Part shown: piece after piece, positions 1 to 5,232 of the stretch
Numbering within the stretch: the stretch's first letter is position 1
Layout: each line of letters starts with the position of its first letter
Source of the DNA: Bacteroidetes bacterium QS_8_68_15
Lineage (GTDB): Bacteria > Bacteroidota > Rhodothermia > Rhodothermales > Salinibacteraceae
NCBI GenBank assembly: GCA_003023245.1
Contig: PXTR01000038.1
Coordinates: 8,892 to 17,278, forward strand
Direction: 5' to 3'
DNA: 8,387 bases
Made by a program: the position numbers and the translations under genes
The notes under the pieces: model-generated
What the model was told of the DNA's origin: nothing
The model's input: only the letters and a program-made list of their open reading frames with translations
The model's database searches: none

Positions 1-334
1 CGCGGGCCAGCTCGCGGGCCACCTCCACCAGGCCGGGGCCGAAGAACTGCGCTTCGTCGACGCCCACCACGTCGGCCCCGCCGTCGGCCATGAGCAAGAT
101 CTGCGCGGCAGCGTCGACGGGCGTGGAGGGGCGCGCCGTTTCGTCGTGGGAGACGACCTCGTCGCGGCGGTAGCGCACGTCGAGGGCGGGCTTAAATATC
201 TCGACGGTCTGCTCGGCGATCTCTGCGCGCCGCAGCCGCCGGATCAGCTCCTCGGTCTTGCCGCTGAACATCGAGCCGCAGACGACTTCGATCCAGCCGG
301 TGGTTTCGCGGTCGCCGACGACGAGCGGTTCCAT
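1..334 (-). CDS. tdk: Thymidine kinase, class II (5' part only, runs off the left edge)
   Basis: Phosphorylates thymidine to dTMP with ATP in the pyrimidine salvage pathway, in the cytoplasm. Reading the minus strand from an ATG at 334 gives about 111 codons with no stop before the window ends. Visible signatures are the P-loop GSMFSGKTE (residues 20-28) and DEAQFF (93-98), where Glu94 corresponds to the general base of this family. Bacterial enzymes are usually near 190-200 aa, so the lasso loop and zinc cysteines would lie outside the window. The 13-residue lead before the strand entering the P-loop is slightly longer than in E. coli; the internal Met22 is too late to be a start because it sits in the P-loop. 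It follows batE on the same strand, 124 bases after its stop. No Shine-Dalgarno is seen; the leader is a CTTCAAC-type heptamer repeat. Identity is firm. Confidence 0.95.
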   Translation of the reverse strand, partial: MEPLVVGDRETTGWIEVVCGSMFSGKTEELIRRLRRAEIAEQTVEIFKPALDVRYRRDEVVSHDETARPSTPVDAAAQILLMADGGADVVGVDEAQFFGPGLVEVARELAR

Positions 335-340
335 CGGTCG

Positions 341-368
341 GTTGAAGGGGGAACGTTGAAGGTGGTTC
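341..368. repeat. Heptamer array upstream of tdk (GTTGAAG/GGGGAAC)
   Basis: Four units of 7 nt: GTTGAAG (341-347), GGGGAAC (348-354), GTTGAAG (355-361), GTGGTTC (362-368). On the tdk coding strand this is a G-poor leader (CTTCAAC type) ending 6 nt before the ATG. The first and third units are identical; the others are degenerate. Confidence 0.6.
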
Positions 369-395
369 TCTCGGCAACCGTGCAGCGTGGGTGCG

Positions 396-414
396 GTAGG
401 TGTGTTTAACCTAC
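396..414. other. Small inverted repeat between batE and tdk
   Basis: GTAGGT (396-401) and ACCTAC (409-414) are perfect complements around a 7-nt loop. It lies about 45 bases past the batE stop. The 6-bp stem is too weak, and has no T-run, to be called a terminator with confidence; the right arm touches the first unit of the CAATCGA array. Confidence 0.3.
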
Positions 415-462
415 AATCGCCCATCGCCAATCGAAAACCGACAATCGAAAATCGACAATCAG
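414..462. repeat. CAATCGA heptamer array, seven units, contains the batE stop
   Basis: Seven consecutive 7-nt units on the plus strand: CAATCGC, CCATCGC, CAATCGA, AAACCGA, CAATCGA, AAATCGA, CAATCAG. The period is exact with no indels over 49 bases. The stop codon of batE (459-461) falls in the last unit. The low GC of the array stands out sharply from the coding sequence on either side. Confidence 0.85.
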
Positions 463-1274
463 ATGTCGCCGAGGGCGTCGGTCGGGGCCCAGCCTTCATC
501 GCCGCGCGAGGAGCGCACGCGCGCCCACCCGCCGCCGCCGCCGCCCTCGTCGCTGCGCTCGGTGAGGCGCAGGACGGTGCCCTCGGGCACGGCGGCGGCA
601 GAGTCGGCGCGGGCGTCGGGGGCGGCGTGCAGCGTGAGCGGGCCGCGCAGGGCCACGGTGCGTCCGCTGCCGGCGGGGGGCGGCGCGGCGAGCCAGATTC
701 CGAGCCCCGCCGTGAGCAGACCCGCCGCGAGCAGCGCCGCCGGTCCAGCGCCGGGGCGGAGCCGCTGCTGCTGCCGCTCGGGGGCGGCGCGGCGGCCCGC
801 CCACCACGCCAGCGCGCCCAGGTGCGCCAGCAGCCCGAGGACGACGTAGCCGAACGGGGGGAACCACGCCGTCAGCGTCTCGCGCGCAGTGGCCTGAACG
901 GACGGCGGCGCAGGCGGCGGCGCCTCGGTGCGGCTGCGCACGACGCCGAGGTTGTGCTGGAGACGCTCGCTCTCGGAGGCCGCCTCCGGCAGCAGGCGGC
1001 GCGCCTTTTCGTAGTAGCGAACGGCCTGGCCCGTGTGCCCCCGGCGAGCGTGCGCGCCGGCGACGTTGTAGTAGAGCGCCCCGCCGGCCCATCCGCTTTC
1101 GAGCACGGTTTCGTACTGTCGGAGGGCGCCGGCGTAGTCGCCTTCGGCGTACCGGCGATTGCCCGTTTCGAAGGCGCTTCGCACCCCGGACGGCTGCGCG
1201 AGGACGCCCGGCGCGGCGGCGGCGAGTACGCTCCCCATCGCCACACTCCACGCAACGAGAACGAGTGGGCGCAT
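459..1274 (-). CDS. batE: BatE: TPR and SH3-domain membrane protein of the Bat operon
   Basis: Last gene of the bat cluster; BatE proteins combine TPR repeats (protein binding) with membrane helices and a bacterial SH3 domain. Starting at the ATG at 1274 gives 271 aa with a clean signal peptide ([10 protein letters not shown]..., cleavage likely after VLA at 24-26). The longer frame to 1352 adds 26 residues read largely from a heptamer repeat, so the internal start is preferred. Domains: two TPRs at about 32-99 ([17 protein letters not shown], then [14 protein letters not shown]), a spacer, hydrophobic helices at about 140-158 and 179-196, and an SH3-like region at 207-268 ([26 protein letters not shown]). 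A Gly6 run (244-249) is encoded by a GCC/CCG microsatellite near 530-546. The start lies inside one heptamer array and the stop inside another. No Shine-Dalgarno is visible. Confidence 0.88.
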   Translation of the reverse strand: MRPLVLVAWSVAMGSVLAAAAPGVLAQPSGVRSAFETGNRRYAEGDYAGALRQYETVLESGWAGGALYYNVAGAHARRGHTGQAVRYYEKARRLLPEAASESERLQHNLGVVRSRTEAPPPAPPSVQATARETLTAWFPPFGYVVLGLLAHLGALAWWAGRRAAPERQQQRLRPGAGPAALLAAGLLTAGLGIWLAAPPPAGSGRTVALRGPLTLHAAPDARADSAAAVPEGTVLRLTERSDEGGGGGGWARVRSSRGDEGWAPTDALGDI

Positions 1275-1312
1275 GAGGAGTGATGCGTATTGCGTGATGC
1301 GTGATGACAGTA
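1271..1312. repeat. GCGTGAT heptamer array covering the batE start
   Basis: Units GCATGAG, GAGTGAT, GCGTATT, GCGTGAT, GCGTGAT, GACAGTA; the clear core is 1278-1305. The batE ATG (1272-1274) sits in the first unit. On the coding strand the leader reads ATCACGC twice, then AATACGC and ATCACTC, so it is G-poor. It is the inverted partner of the array at 1403-1430. Confidence 0.85.
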
Positions 1313-1430
1313 GGCCAAACCGCTCGCGCTCCGATGATACCAGCGATGCCATTCAGAAAGCCTCGACGCGCGAAGATTCTTTCAGTGCACGTAGAGAGCA
1401 GCCTCACGCATCACGTTTCACGCATCACGC
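1278..1430. repeat. Intergenic element with inverted heptamer-array ends (batD/batE)
   Basis: The two arrays at 1278-1305 and 1403-1430 are inverted copies: one matches the reverse complement of the other at 22 of 28 positions. They enclose 97 bases. The interior, read on the minus strand, begins GCTGCT and ends AGCGCGAGCG...TGTC, as does the plus strand of the batB/batC element at 5043-5145. In mRNA the arms can form a long imperfect stem just before the batE start. It may be a MITE-like repeat or an RNA regulatory element. Confidence 0.6.
1403..1430. repeat. ATCACGC heptamer array covering the batD stop
   Basis: Four units: CTCACGC, ATCACGT, TTCACGC, ATCACGC. The batD stop (TGA, 1418-1420 on the minus strand) and its last codons for Arg-Asp-Ala are written in the repeat, so the array supplies the C-terminus of BatD. 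Confidence 0.85.
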
Positions 1431-3346
1431 GAAAGGGCCTCGTCGAGAGCGGCGACGACGCGATGGGCGCGACCGGAGGCCGTTTCGAGCGCCCGGCGGT
1501 CCGGCGGTGTGGGGGCGAAGCGGGCACGTTCGCACTCGTCGAGCAAGTCGAAGAGGGCCTGCTGCGTTTCGGCGTCCACGCCGGCGTGGGTAAGCGCGGC
1601 GCGCAGGCGGCGGCGCGCGGGATTTTTCGAGAGGTCCTCCAGTCGCTGGTCAAGGAAAGCGCGCAGGGCGCGTTCGGTTTCTTCGTAGAAGCGGCGCGGG
1701 CGCTTTTTCTTCACGTGGCGGCGCGCCTTGCGGAGACGCCTGCGCGCGGCGACGGGGTGCTCATGCGTCGAGGTCCCGGCGGTGCGCACTCGGCGGCGAC
1801 GCCACGCCAGCAGTCCCGCCGCCAGCAGCGCCGGCAGGCCGAAGGCCGCGCCCAGCAGCCAGCCGTTTCGCCAGAAGGGAGCCGTTTCTTCCGTGCGCGT
1901 CCACGTGACCGCCCCGGTAAGCGGCCCGGCCAGGTCGCCCGGCGGCAGCGCCTCGCCCCCACCGGAGGAGGCGACGGACGCCCCGCCGCCGCCGTTGCCC
2001 CCGCCGCGAGCGCGAATCGTAAGGGGGCGGGTGCGGAGCGTCCGGTAGCGCCCGGCGTCGGGGGCGAAGTAGGAAAACGTGAGCGGCGGGAGCCGGTACG
2101 TGCCGCGCTTCTGCGGGACGACCGTGTACGTGAAGGTCTTCGTGCCGCGCACGCGCTCGCCGCTACGGTCGATGGAGAGGCGCGTGTCGGGGGCGTAGGT
2201 TTCGAGCGCGTCTCCACCGCCGGACGACGGCCCCCGGAGCGCGGGCGCTTCGAGGGTGGCGAGGTTGCCGTAGCCGGAGACTTCCAGTTCGATGTCCACC
2301 GCCTCGCCCACCTTCGTGCGTCCCTGCGGAGCGCTCAGGTCGGTGCGGAAGGTCCCAACGGCTCCGTCGAAGGACGACGGCGCCCCGCCGGGAAGCGGGC
2401 GCACGCGCACCTGCACCGAGTCGGAGGTGACGGTCAGCTCGCGCGTGCGGTCGGAGGAGAAGAGGCGGTTCAGCAATCCGCGCGCGCTGTTGCCGGTGCT
2501 TTGCGCGTCGGTTTCGATTTTCAGCGGCGAGAGCGTGAGCGTGCCGGTGCGCGCCGGGAAGACGGCCACGCGCTTCAGGAGGAGCGTTTTGTAGGGGCGC
2601 CCGCCGCGCCGGGTCGTGCCCACGTCCGGGCGGGAAGGCACGTCCAATTCTTCGCGCCAGAAGCCGGGCGTTTCCCAGGACCCGGCCAGGCGGCTCCGGC
2701 GCAGCCGCAGCTTATCGCGGTAAAAGAGCCGGTAGGAGACGACCGCCTGCTCTCCGCGGTACAGCACGCTGTCAGAGAGCGCCGCCTCGATGAACAGGTC
2801 GTCGTCCGCGTCTGAGCGAGTGGCGTCCTCGTCGTCATCGGAGGGCGGCGGCGACGCGGGATTGCCTCCGCCGCGTCCGGGGCGCACCTCGACGGTCACC
2901 GCGGCGGTGCGGTACGTGCGCCCGTTGACCGTCACCGACACCGGCGCGAAGCGCAGGGAGCCGCGCCGCTTCGGGCGGTACGTCCACCGAAACGACACGG
3001 TGCGTTGCAGGCGCCCGTTCTGCCGCACCAGGTCTTGCTCGACGGCGGGGCGGCGGCGCTCCAGTTCCAGCCCGCGCGCCTGCGGCGGGGCGGGGCGGTC
3101 GATCTCGGCCCGCGCCGCGCCCTCGACGGTGACGACGTAGCTGACGGTTTCCTGCAATGAAACGACGCTCGGATGCGCCGACGCCTCGATGGTGAGCGGG
3201 GAGACGGTCTCCGCCGCGGCAGCGCGCGTCTCTCCTCCCGTCGGCGTCAGCGCTGCGCAGAAGCCCAGCAGCAACAAGGCGGCAGCCGCGCACGTGCCCC
3301 GACGGCGAGCCGGGAAGCGGACCACATCATCCAGAGCGAACGTCAT
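1418..3346 (-). CDS. batD: BatD: large periplasmic protein of the Bat operon (BatD/oxygen tolerance family)
   Basis: Structural, non-enzymatic partner of the BatA/BatB membrane proteins. Starting at the ATG at 3346 gives 642 aa; an upstream TTG at 3367 would add seven residues but the ATG begins a typical signal peptide (FPARRRG then a hydrophobic stretch, cleavage near residues 40-46). The long beta-rich exported region (about 50-490) contains the family pattern: YRGEQAVVSYRLFYRD near 196-211, GAVGTFRTDLSAPQGRTKVGE near 328-348 and FSYFAPDAGRYRTLRT near 424-439. An acidic linker (SDDDEDATRSDADDD) lies near 169-183 and a Gly/Ser-rich linker near 447-465. One membrane helix (about 496-514) is followed by a very basic stretch (AWRRRRVR...KKKRPRR) and a helical cytoplasmic tail with an FYEETERALRAFLDQRL pattern, usual for BatD. 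Length fits the family. Confidence 0.93.
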   Translation of the reverse strand: MTFALDDVVRFPARRRGTCAAAALLLLGFCAALTPTGGETRAAAAETVSPLTIEASAHPSVVSLQETVSYVVTVEGAARAEIDRPAPPQARGLELERRRPAVEQDLVRQNGRLQRTVSFRWTYRPKRRGSLRFAPVSVTVNGRTYRTAAVTVEVRPGRGGGNPASPPPSDDDEDATRSDADDDLFIEAALSDSVLYRGEQAVVSYRLFYRDKLRLRRSRLAGSWETPGFWREELDVPSRPDVGTTRRGGRPYKTLLLKRVAVFPARTGTLTLSPLKIETDAQSTGNSARGLLNRLFSSDRTRELTVTSDSVQVRVRPLPGGAPSSFDGAVGTFRTDLSAPQGRTKVGEAVDIELEVSGYGNLATLEAPALRGPSSGGGDALETYAPDTRLSIDRSGERVRGTKTFTYTVVPQKRGTYRLPPLTFSYFAPDAGRYRTLRTRPLTIRARGGGNGGGGASVASSGGGEALPPGDLAGPLTGAVTWTRTEETAPFWRNGWLLGAAFGLPALLAAGLLAWRRRRVRTAGTSTHEHPVAARRRLRKARRHVKKKRPRRFYEETERALRAFLDQRLEDLSKNPARRRLRAALTHAGVDAETQQALFDLLDECERARFAPTPPDRRALETASGRAHRVVAALDEALSRDA

Positions 3347-3423
3347 GGATAGCGTTTGGAAAGGCAAAGGCGAACACGCTGGGAAGTCCTAATGCACGTT
3401 CAAATCGAATATTTGTGCTTCGA

Positions 3424-3479
3424 CGGTGGACGGCAGACCGTGGACGGCAGACCGTGGACGGCAGACCGTGGACGGCCGT
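3424..3479. repeat. 14-nt (2 x 7) tandem repeat upstream of batD
   Basis: Alternating heptamers CCGTGGA and CGGCAGA form 14-nt units; three are perfect (3438-3479 has ccgtgga/cggcaga twice and a third ccgtgga before decay; the first unit at 3424 begins CGGTGGA). The array lies about 80 bases before the batD start and 57 after the second batC-type stop. It has no unique spacers, so it is not a CRISPR array. Confidence 0.88.
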
Positions 3480-3510
3480 CTCTTGATCCGCCCGCCGTGC
3501 GCGGTCCCCT

Positions 3511-3531
3511 GTCCAGATGGCCGATCTGGAC
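3511..3531 (-). other. Hairpin just past the stop of the second batC-type gene
   Basis: GTCCAGAT (3511-3518) and ATCTGGAC (3524-3531) form a perfect 8-bp stem with a 5-nt loop, starting 4 bases after the stop at 3536-3538. No T-run follows on the minus strand, so it is a poor intrinsic terminator; an mRNA-end stabiliser or processing site between batC-type and batD messages is as likely. Confidence 0.5.
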
Positions 3532-3535
3532 GCCC

Positions 3536-4255
3536 TCACCAGTCCTTTTCGACGGAGGTGCGCTGGTGCTCCCGCTCTTGCACCTCACTGAGCAGTTGCT
3601 TTTCCTGGCTGCGCATGGCCTGCAGAATGCGCTCGGCCTGCTCGCGGCTCAGTTCGTCCTGCTTGCGGGCCGCCGCCTTGCCGGAGCGCTGCTTCCCTTT
3701 TTTCTTTTGCTTCTTCGCCTGTTGGGGTTGCGACTTTTGCTGCAAGCGTTGCTTCTGGCGACCGTTCTGCTGCTTCTGCTGCCGTTTCTTCTGGCCCTGC
3801 CGGCCGTTCTTCGTTGACTTCTTACGCTGCTCGTTTTTCTTTTTTTTCTGGTTCTGCTTCCGGCTTTTCTTTCCGTTTTGCTTCTGCTTGCTCTTTTGCT
3901 TCTGCTTGCTCTTTTTTTGATTCTTCCGGCCGCGGCCGCCGCTCTGCTTGCGCCGCTTGTTCTGCTTGTCGAGCTTCTTCCGGAGCGCGCGCAGGCGGTC
4001 GTGGTCCGGAGCGTTCCGCAGCCCCTGCTGGACGAGTTGGCGCGCCCGGGCGGCCTTCCCGTCGATGAAGTGCTGCGCAGCACGGTGGAAGACGGCATCT
4101 GCGTCCGTCGCTGTGGTCGCCGCCGCCGGCCCGGAAGCATCCGGCGTAGAAGCGTCTGGCGTAGAAGCGTCCGGCGTGGACTGCCCGAGAGCAGGCGTCG
4201 CCGATCCGATCAGCAGCCCTCCAATCAAGACGAACAGGGCGGCGAGACGGATCAT
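3536..4255 (-). CDS. Second BatC-type protein: exported, K/Q-rich, ending in EKDW
   Basis: A 239-aa protein from ATG 4255. Residues 1-24 are a signal peptide (MIRLAALFVLIGGLLIG...ALG). Next come three PDAST pentapeptides (26-41), then a single TPR-like helix pair (about 55-95, FHRAAQHFIDGKAARARQLVQQGLRNAP). Residues 98-193 are almost only K, Q, R, N, G and S. The C-terminus (LSREQAERILQAMRSQEK, then VEKDW) matches the end usual for BatC proteins of Bacteroidota, so it is a Bat component rather than a random basic protein. The helix pair resembles the C-terminal repeat of the neighbouring BatC (RRYAAAHRLLQQGLQRD), suggesting old duplication or a split BatC. Coding-strand purine bias and internal DNA repeats follow from the K/Q tract. 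The exact partner of the basic tract is unknown. Confidence 0.85.
   Translation of the reverse strand: MIRLAALFVLIGGLLIGSATPALGQSTPDASTPDASTPDASGPAAATTATDADAVFHRAAQHFIDGKAARARQLVQQGLRNAPDHDRLRALRKKLDKQNKRRKQSGGRGRKNQKKSKQKQKSKQKQNGKKSRKQNQKKKKNEQRKKSTKNGRQGQKKRQQKQQNGRQKQRLQQKSQPQQAKKQKKKGKQRSGKAAARKQDELSREQAERILQAMRSQEKQLLSEVQEREHQRTSVEKDW
3878..3913. repeat. 18-nt perfect tandem duplication in the K/Q tract
   Basis: Two adjacent identical 18-nt units (3878-3895, 3896-3913) encode the repeated Lys/Ser/Gln hexapeptide of the second BatC-type protein. In-frame, so it changes only the length of the basic tract; a likely site of slippage between strains. Confidence 0.75.
4136..4180. repeat. 15-nt tandem repeat encoding STPDA three times
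   Basis: Three in-frame 15-nt units give Ser-Thr-Pro-Asp-Ala x3 directly after the predicted signal peptide of the second BatC-type protein. Units differ at a few third positions, so the repeat is not brand new. Probably a flexible linker. Confidence 0.8.
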
Positions 4256-4339
4256 GGGAAGAGGGCGTTGCGGAAGAAGCGGGTGCGCACCGGATGAGGC
4301 GCAAGTGGTGTGCCAGCAAGCATTGTTTCACAGACCGGT
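4256..4339. other. Gap between the two batC-type genes without a heptamer array
   Basis: The 84 bases between the batC stop (4340-4342) and the next start (4255) show no clear period-7 array, hairpin or Shine-Dalgarno. This is the only gap in the cluster without the repeats described elsewhere. Confidence 0.5.
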
Positions 4340-5017
4340 TCAAGCGCCAGTCGAGTCGATCTGGGCGACGGCCTCGGTGCGGCGGATGAACGAGCGAAAC
4401 GCACGCACGGTCGAGTCGCGTTGCAGGCCTTGTTGGAGGAGGCGGTGCGCGGCGGCGTAGCGGCGGCGGGCGACCAGGCTGTCGGCGCGGGCCTTGAGGC
4501 GCTCGGCGAAGGGCGAGGGCTGCACGTCCGCCGGGGGCGTTTGCTTGTTCTTTTTCTTCTTTTTGCGGCGCTTCTTTTTGTCGCGCTCGCGCCGGCGCTT
4601 GACGAGTTCGAAGTTGAAGCGTGCCGCCTCGTGAGAGGGGTCGGCGAGGAGGGCCTGGCGCAAGCGTCCGAGGGCGGCCGGGTCGCGGCCCGTCTGGGCG
4701 GCAACGGTGCCGGCATTGTAGGCGGCGCGGCCCCGGCCCTCGGCCCCCGGAGCGATGCGAAAGGCGCGCTGAAAAGCGGCGAAGGACGGCCCGGTGCTGT
4801 CGGCGCGGTGAAGGGCGAGGCCCAGGTTGTTCAAGAGCTTCGAGGTGATGGCCGAGGCGGTGCGGGCGTCGCGCTCGGCGAGGCCGCGTTCGTAGGCGCG
4901 CATCGCCTCGGCGTACGCCCCGGCGCGATACTGCTCGTTGCCCTCGCGCCCCTCGCGCACCCCGTCGGCGGCGAAGAGCGTCCAGCTGGCCACAGCGATG
5001 ATCAGAAACGAACGCAC
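4340..5017 (-). CDS. batC: BatC: TPR protein of the Bat operon
   Basis: A 225-aa TPR protein in the usual batC slot after batB. The start is GTG at 5017, giving MRSFLIIAVASWTLFA, a short signal peptide or anchor. TPR units are seen at about 21-50 (GREGNEQYRAGAYAEAMRAYERGL), 61-94 (LLNNLGLALHRADSTGPSFAAFQRAF) and 97-127 (AAYNAGTVAAQTGRDPAALGRLRQALL). AARFNFELVKRRR (131-143) matches the conserved family stretch that ends the TPR block. It is followed by a lysine run (147-159) and a last helical repeat (171-212). It lacks the EKDW end, which is instead on the next gene. Family role: protein-protein interaction in the envelope complex with BatA/BatB. The leader is a GCGTGAT-type array with no Shine-Dalgarno. 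Confidence 0.87.
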   Translation of the reverse strand: MRSFLIIAVASWTLFAADGVREGREGNEQYRAGAYAEAMRAYERGLAERDARTASAITSKLLNNLGLALHRADSTGPSFAAFQRAFRIAPGAEGRGRAAYNAGTVAAQTGRDPAALGRLRQALLADPSHEAARFNFELVKRRRERDKKKRRKKKKKNKQTPPADVQPSPFAERLKARADSLVARRRYAAAHRLLQQGLQRDSTVRAFRSFIRRTEAVAQIDSTGA

Positions 5018-5021
5018 GGGT

Positions 5022-5042
5022 GTGTGAGGCGTAATGCGTGAT
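5022..5042. repeat. GCGTGAT heptamer array upstream of batC
   Basis: Three units (GTGTGAG, GCGTAAT, GCGTGAT) end 4 bases before the batC GTG start. Same family and same orientation toward the start codon as the array at batE (1278-1305). Inverted partner at 5146-5166. Confidence 0.75.
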
Positions 5043-5145
5043 GCTGCTGACCTGCATTCGGGAAAAAGAGGCTCGAAGCGACACTGCTTTCGGCATGGCC
5101 GTCCTTGCCGGTCGCTTCCAAGCGCGAGCGCATCAGGCTGTTGTC

Positions 5146-5166
5146 CTCACGCAGCACGCAACACAC
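5146..5166. repeat. ATCACGC-type heptamer array, inverted partner in the batB/batC gap
   Basis: Units CTCACGC, AGCACGC, AACACAC, decaying to the right. It lies 66 bases past the batB stop at 5233. Confidence 0.65.
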
Positions 5167-5232
5167 CACTTTCCAAATTACTGTTTTCATTCGAAAAGCG
5201 ACAGCGGTTGCCTCTCAGCGAAGGTCATCTCC

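Larger units (their letters stand above)
5022..5166. repeat. Intergenic element with inverted heptamer-array ends (batB/batC)
   Basis: Arrays at 5022-5042 and 5146-5166 are inverted copies matching at 16 of 21 positions and enclose 103 bases. The interior resembles the minus strand of the batD/batE element: both begin GCTGCT and the last 25 bases agree at 18 positions (AGCGCGAGCG identical). Read as a copy of the same element in opposite orientation. In mRNA the arms could pair just before the batC start. Confidence 0.58.

Noticed and set aside
529..546. CCG trinucleotide microsatellite in batE
   Set aside because: It encodes a glycine loop in frame within the SH3 region; ordinary low-complexity in GC-rich coding DNA.
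387..2815. Long plus-strand open frames at 387-1283 and 1301-2815
   Set aside because: Their translations are Arg/Ala/Gly/Pro-rich without family motifs and lie antisense to batE and batD, whose products are clearly recognisable. High GC makes stop-free antisense frames common.
3398..3416. AT-rich CAAAT...ATTTG palindrome upstream of batD as a promoter
   Set aside because: Only a 5-bp stem, and neither the sigma-70 nor the Bacteroidota TTTG/TAnnTTTG pair is present at proper spacing.
3424..3479. CRISPR-like array
   Set aside because: Units are 7/14 nt, directly abutting, with no unique spacers and no cas genes.
3822..5096. A 424-codon minus-strand frame spanning both batC-type genes
   Set aside because: It is an out-of-frame shadow: Arg/Pro-rich and crossing the starts and stops of two genes with signal peptides and TPRs in other frames.
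1306..5145. Small related peptides encoded by the two array-ended elements (minus strand from 1407, plus strand from 5038)
   Set aside because: Both frames give LL(S)TC...AR...ARA...V(I/L)T(H/Q)HA, but this follows from shared DNA. The frames have weak GTG starts and run into antisense shadow or array sequence, so coding is not supported.
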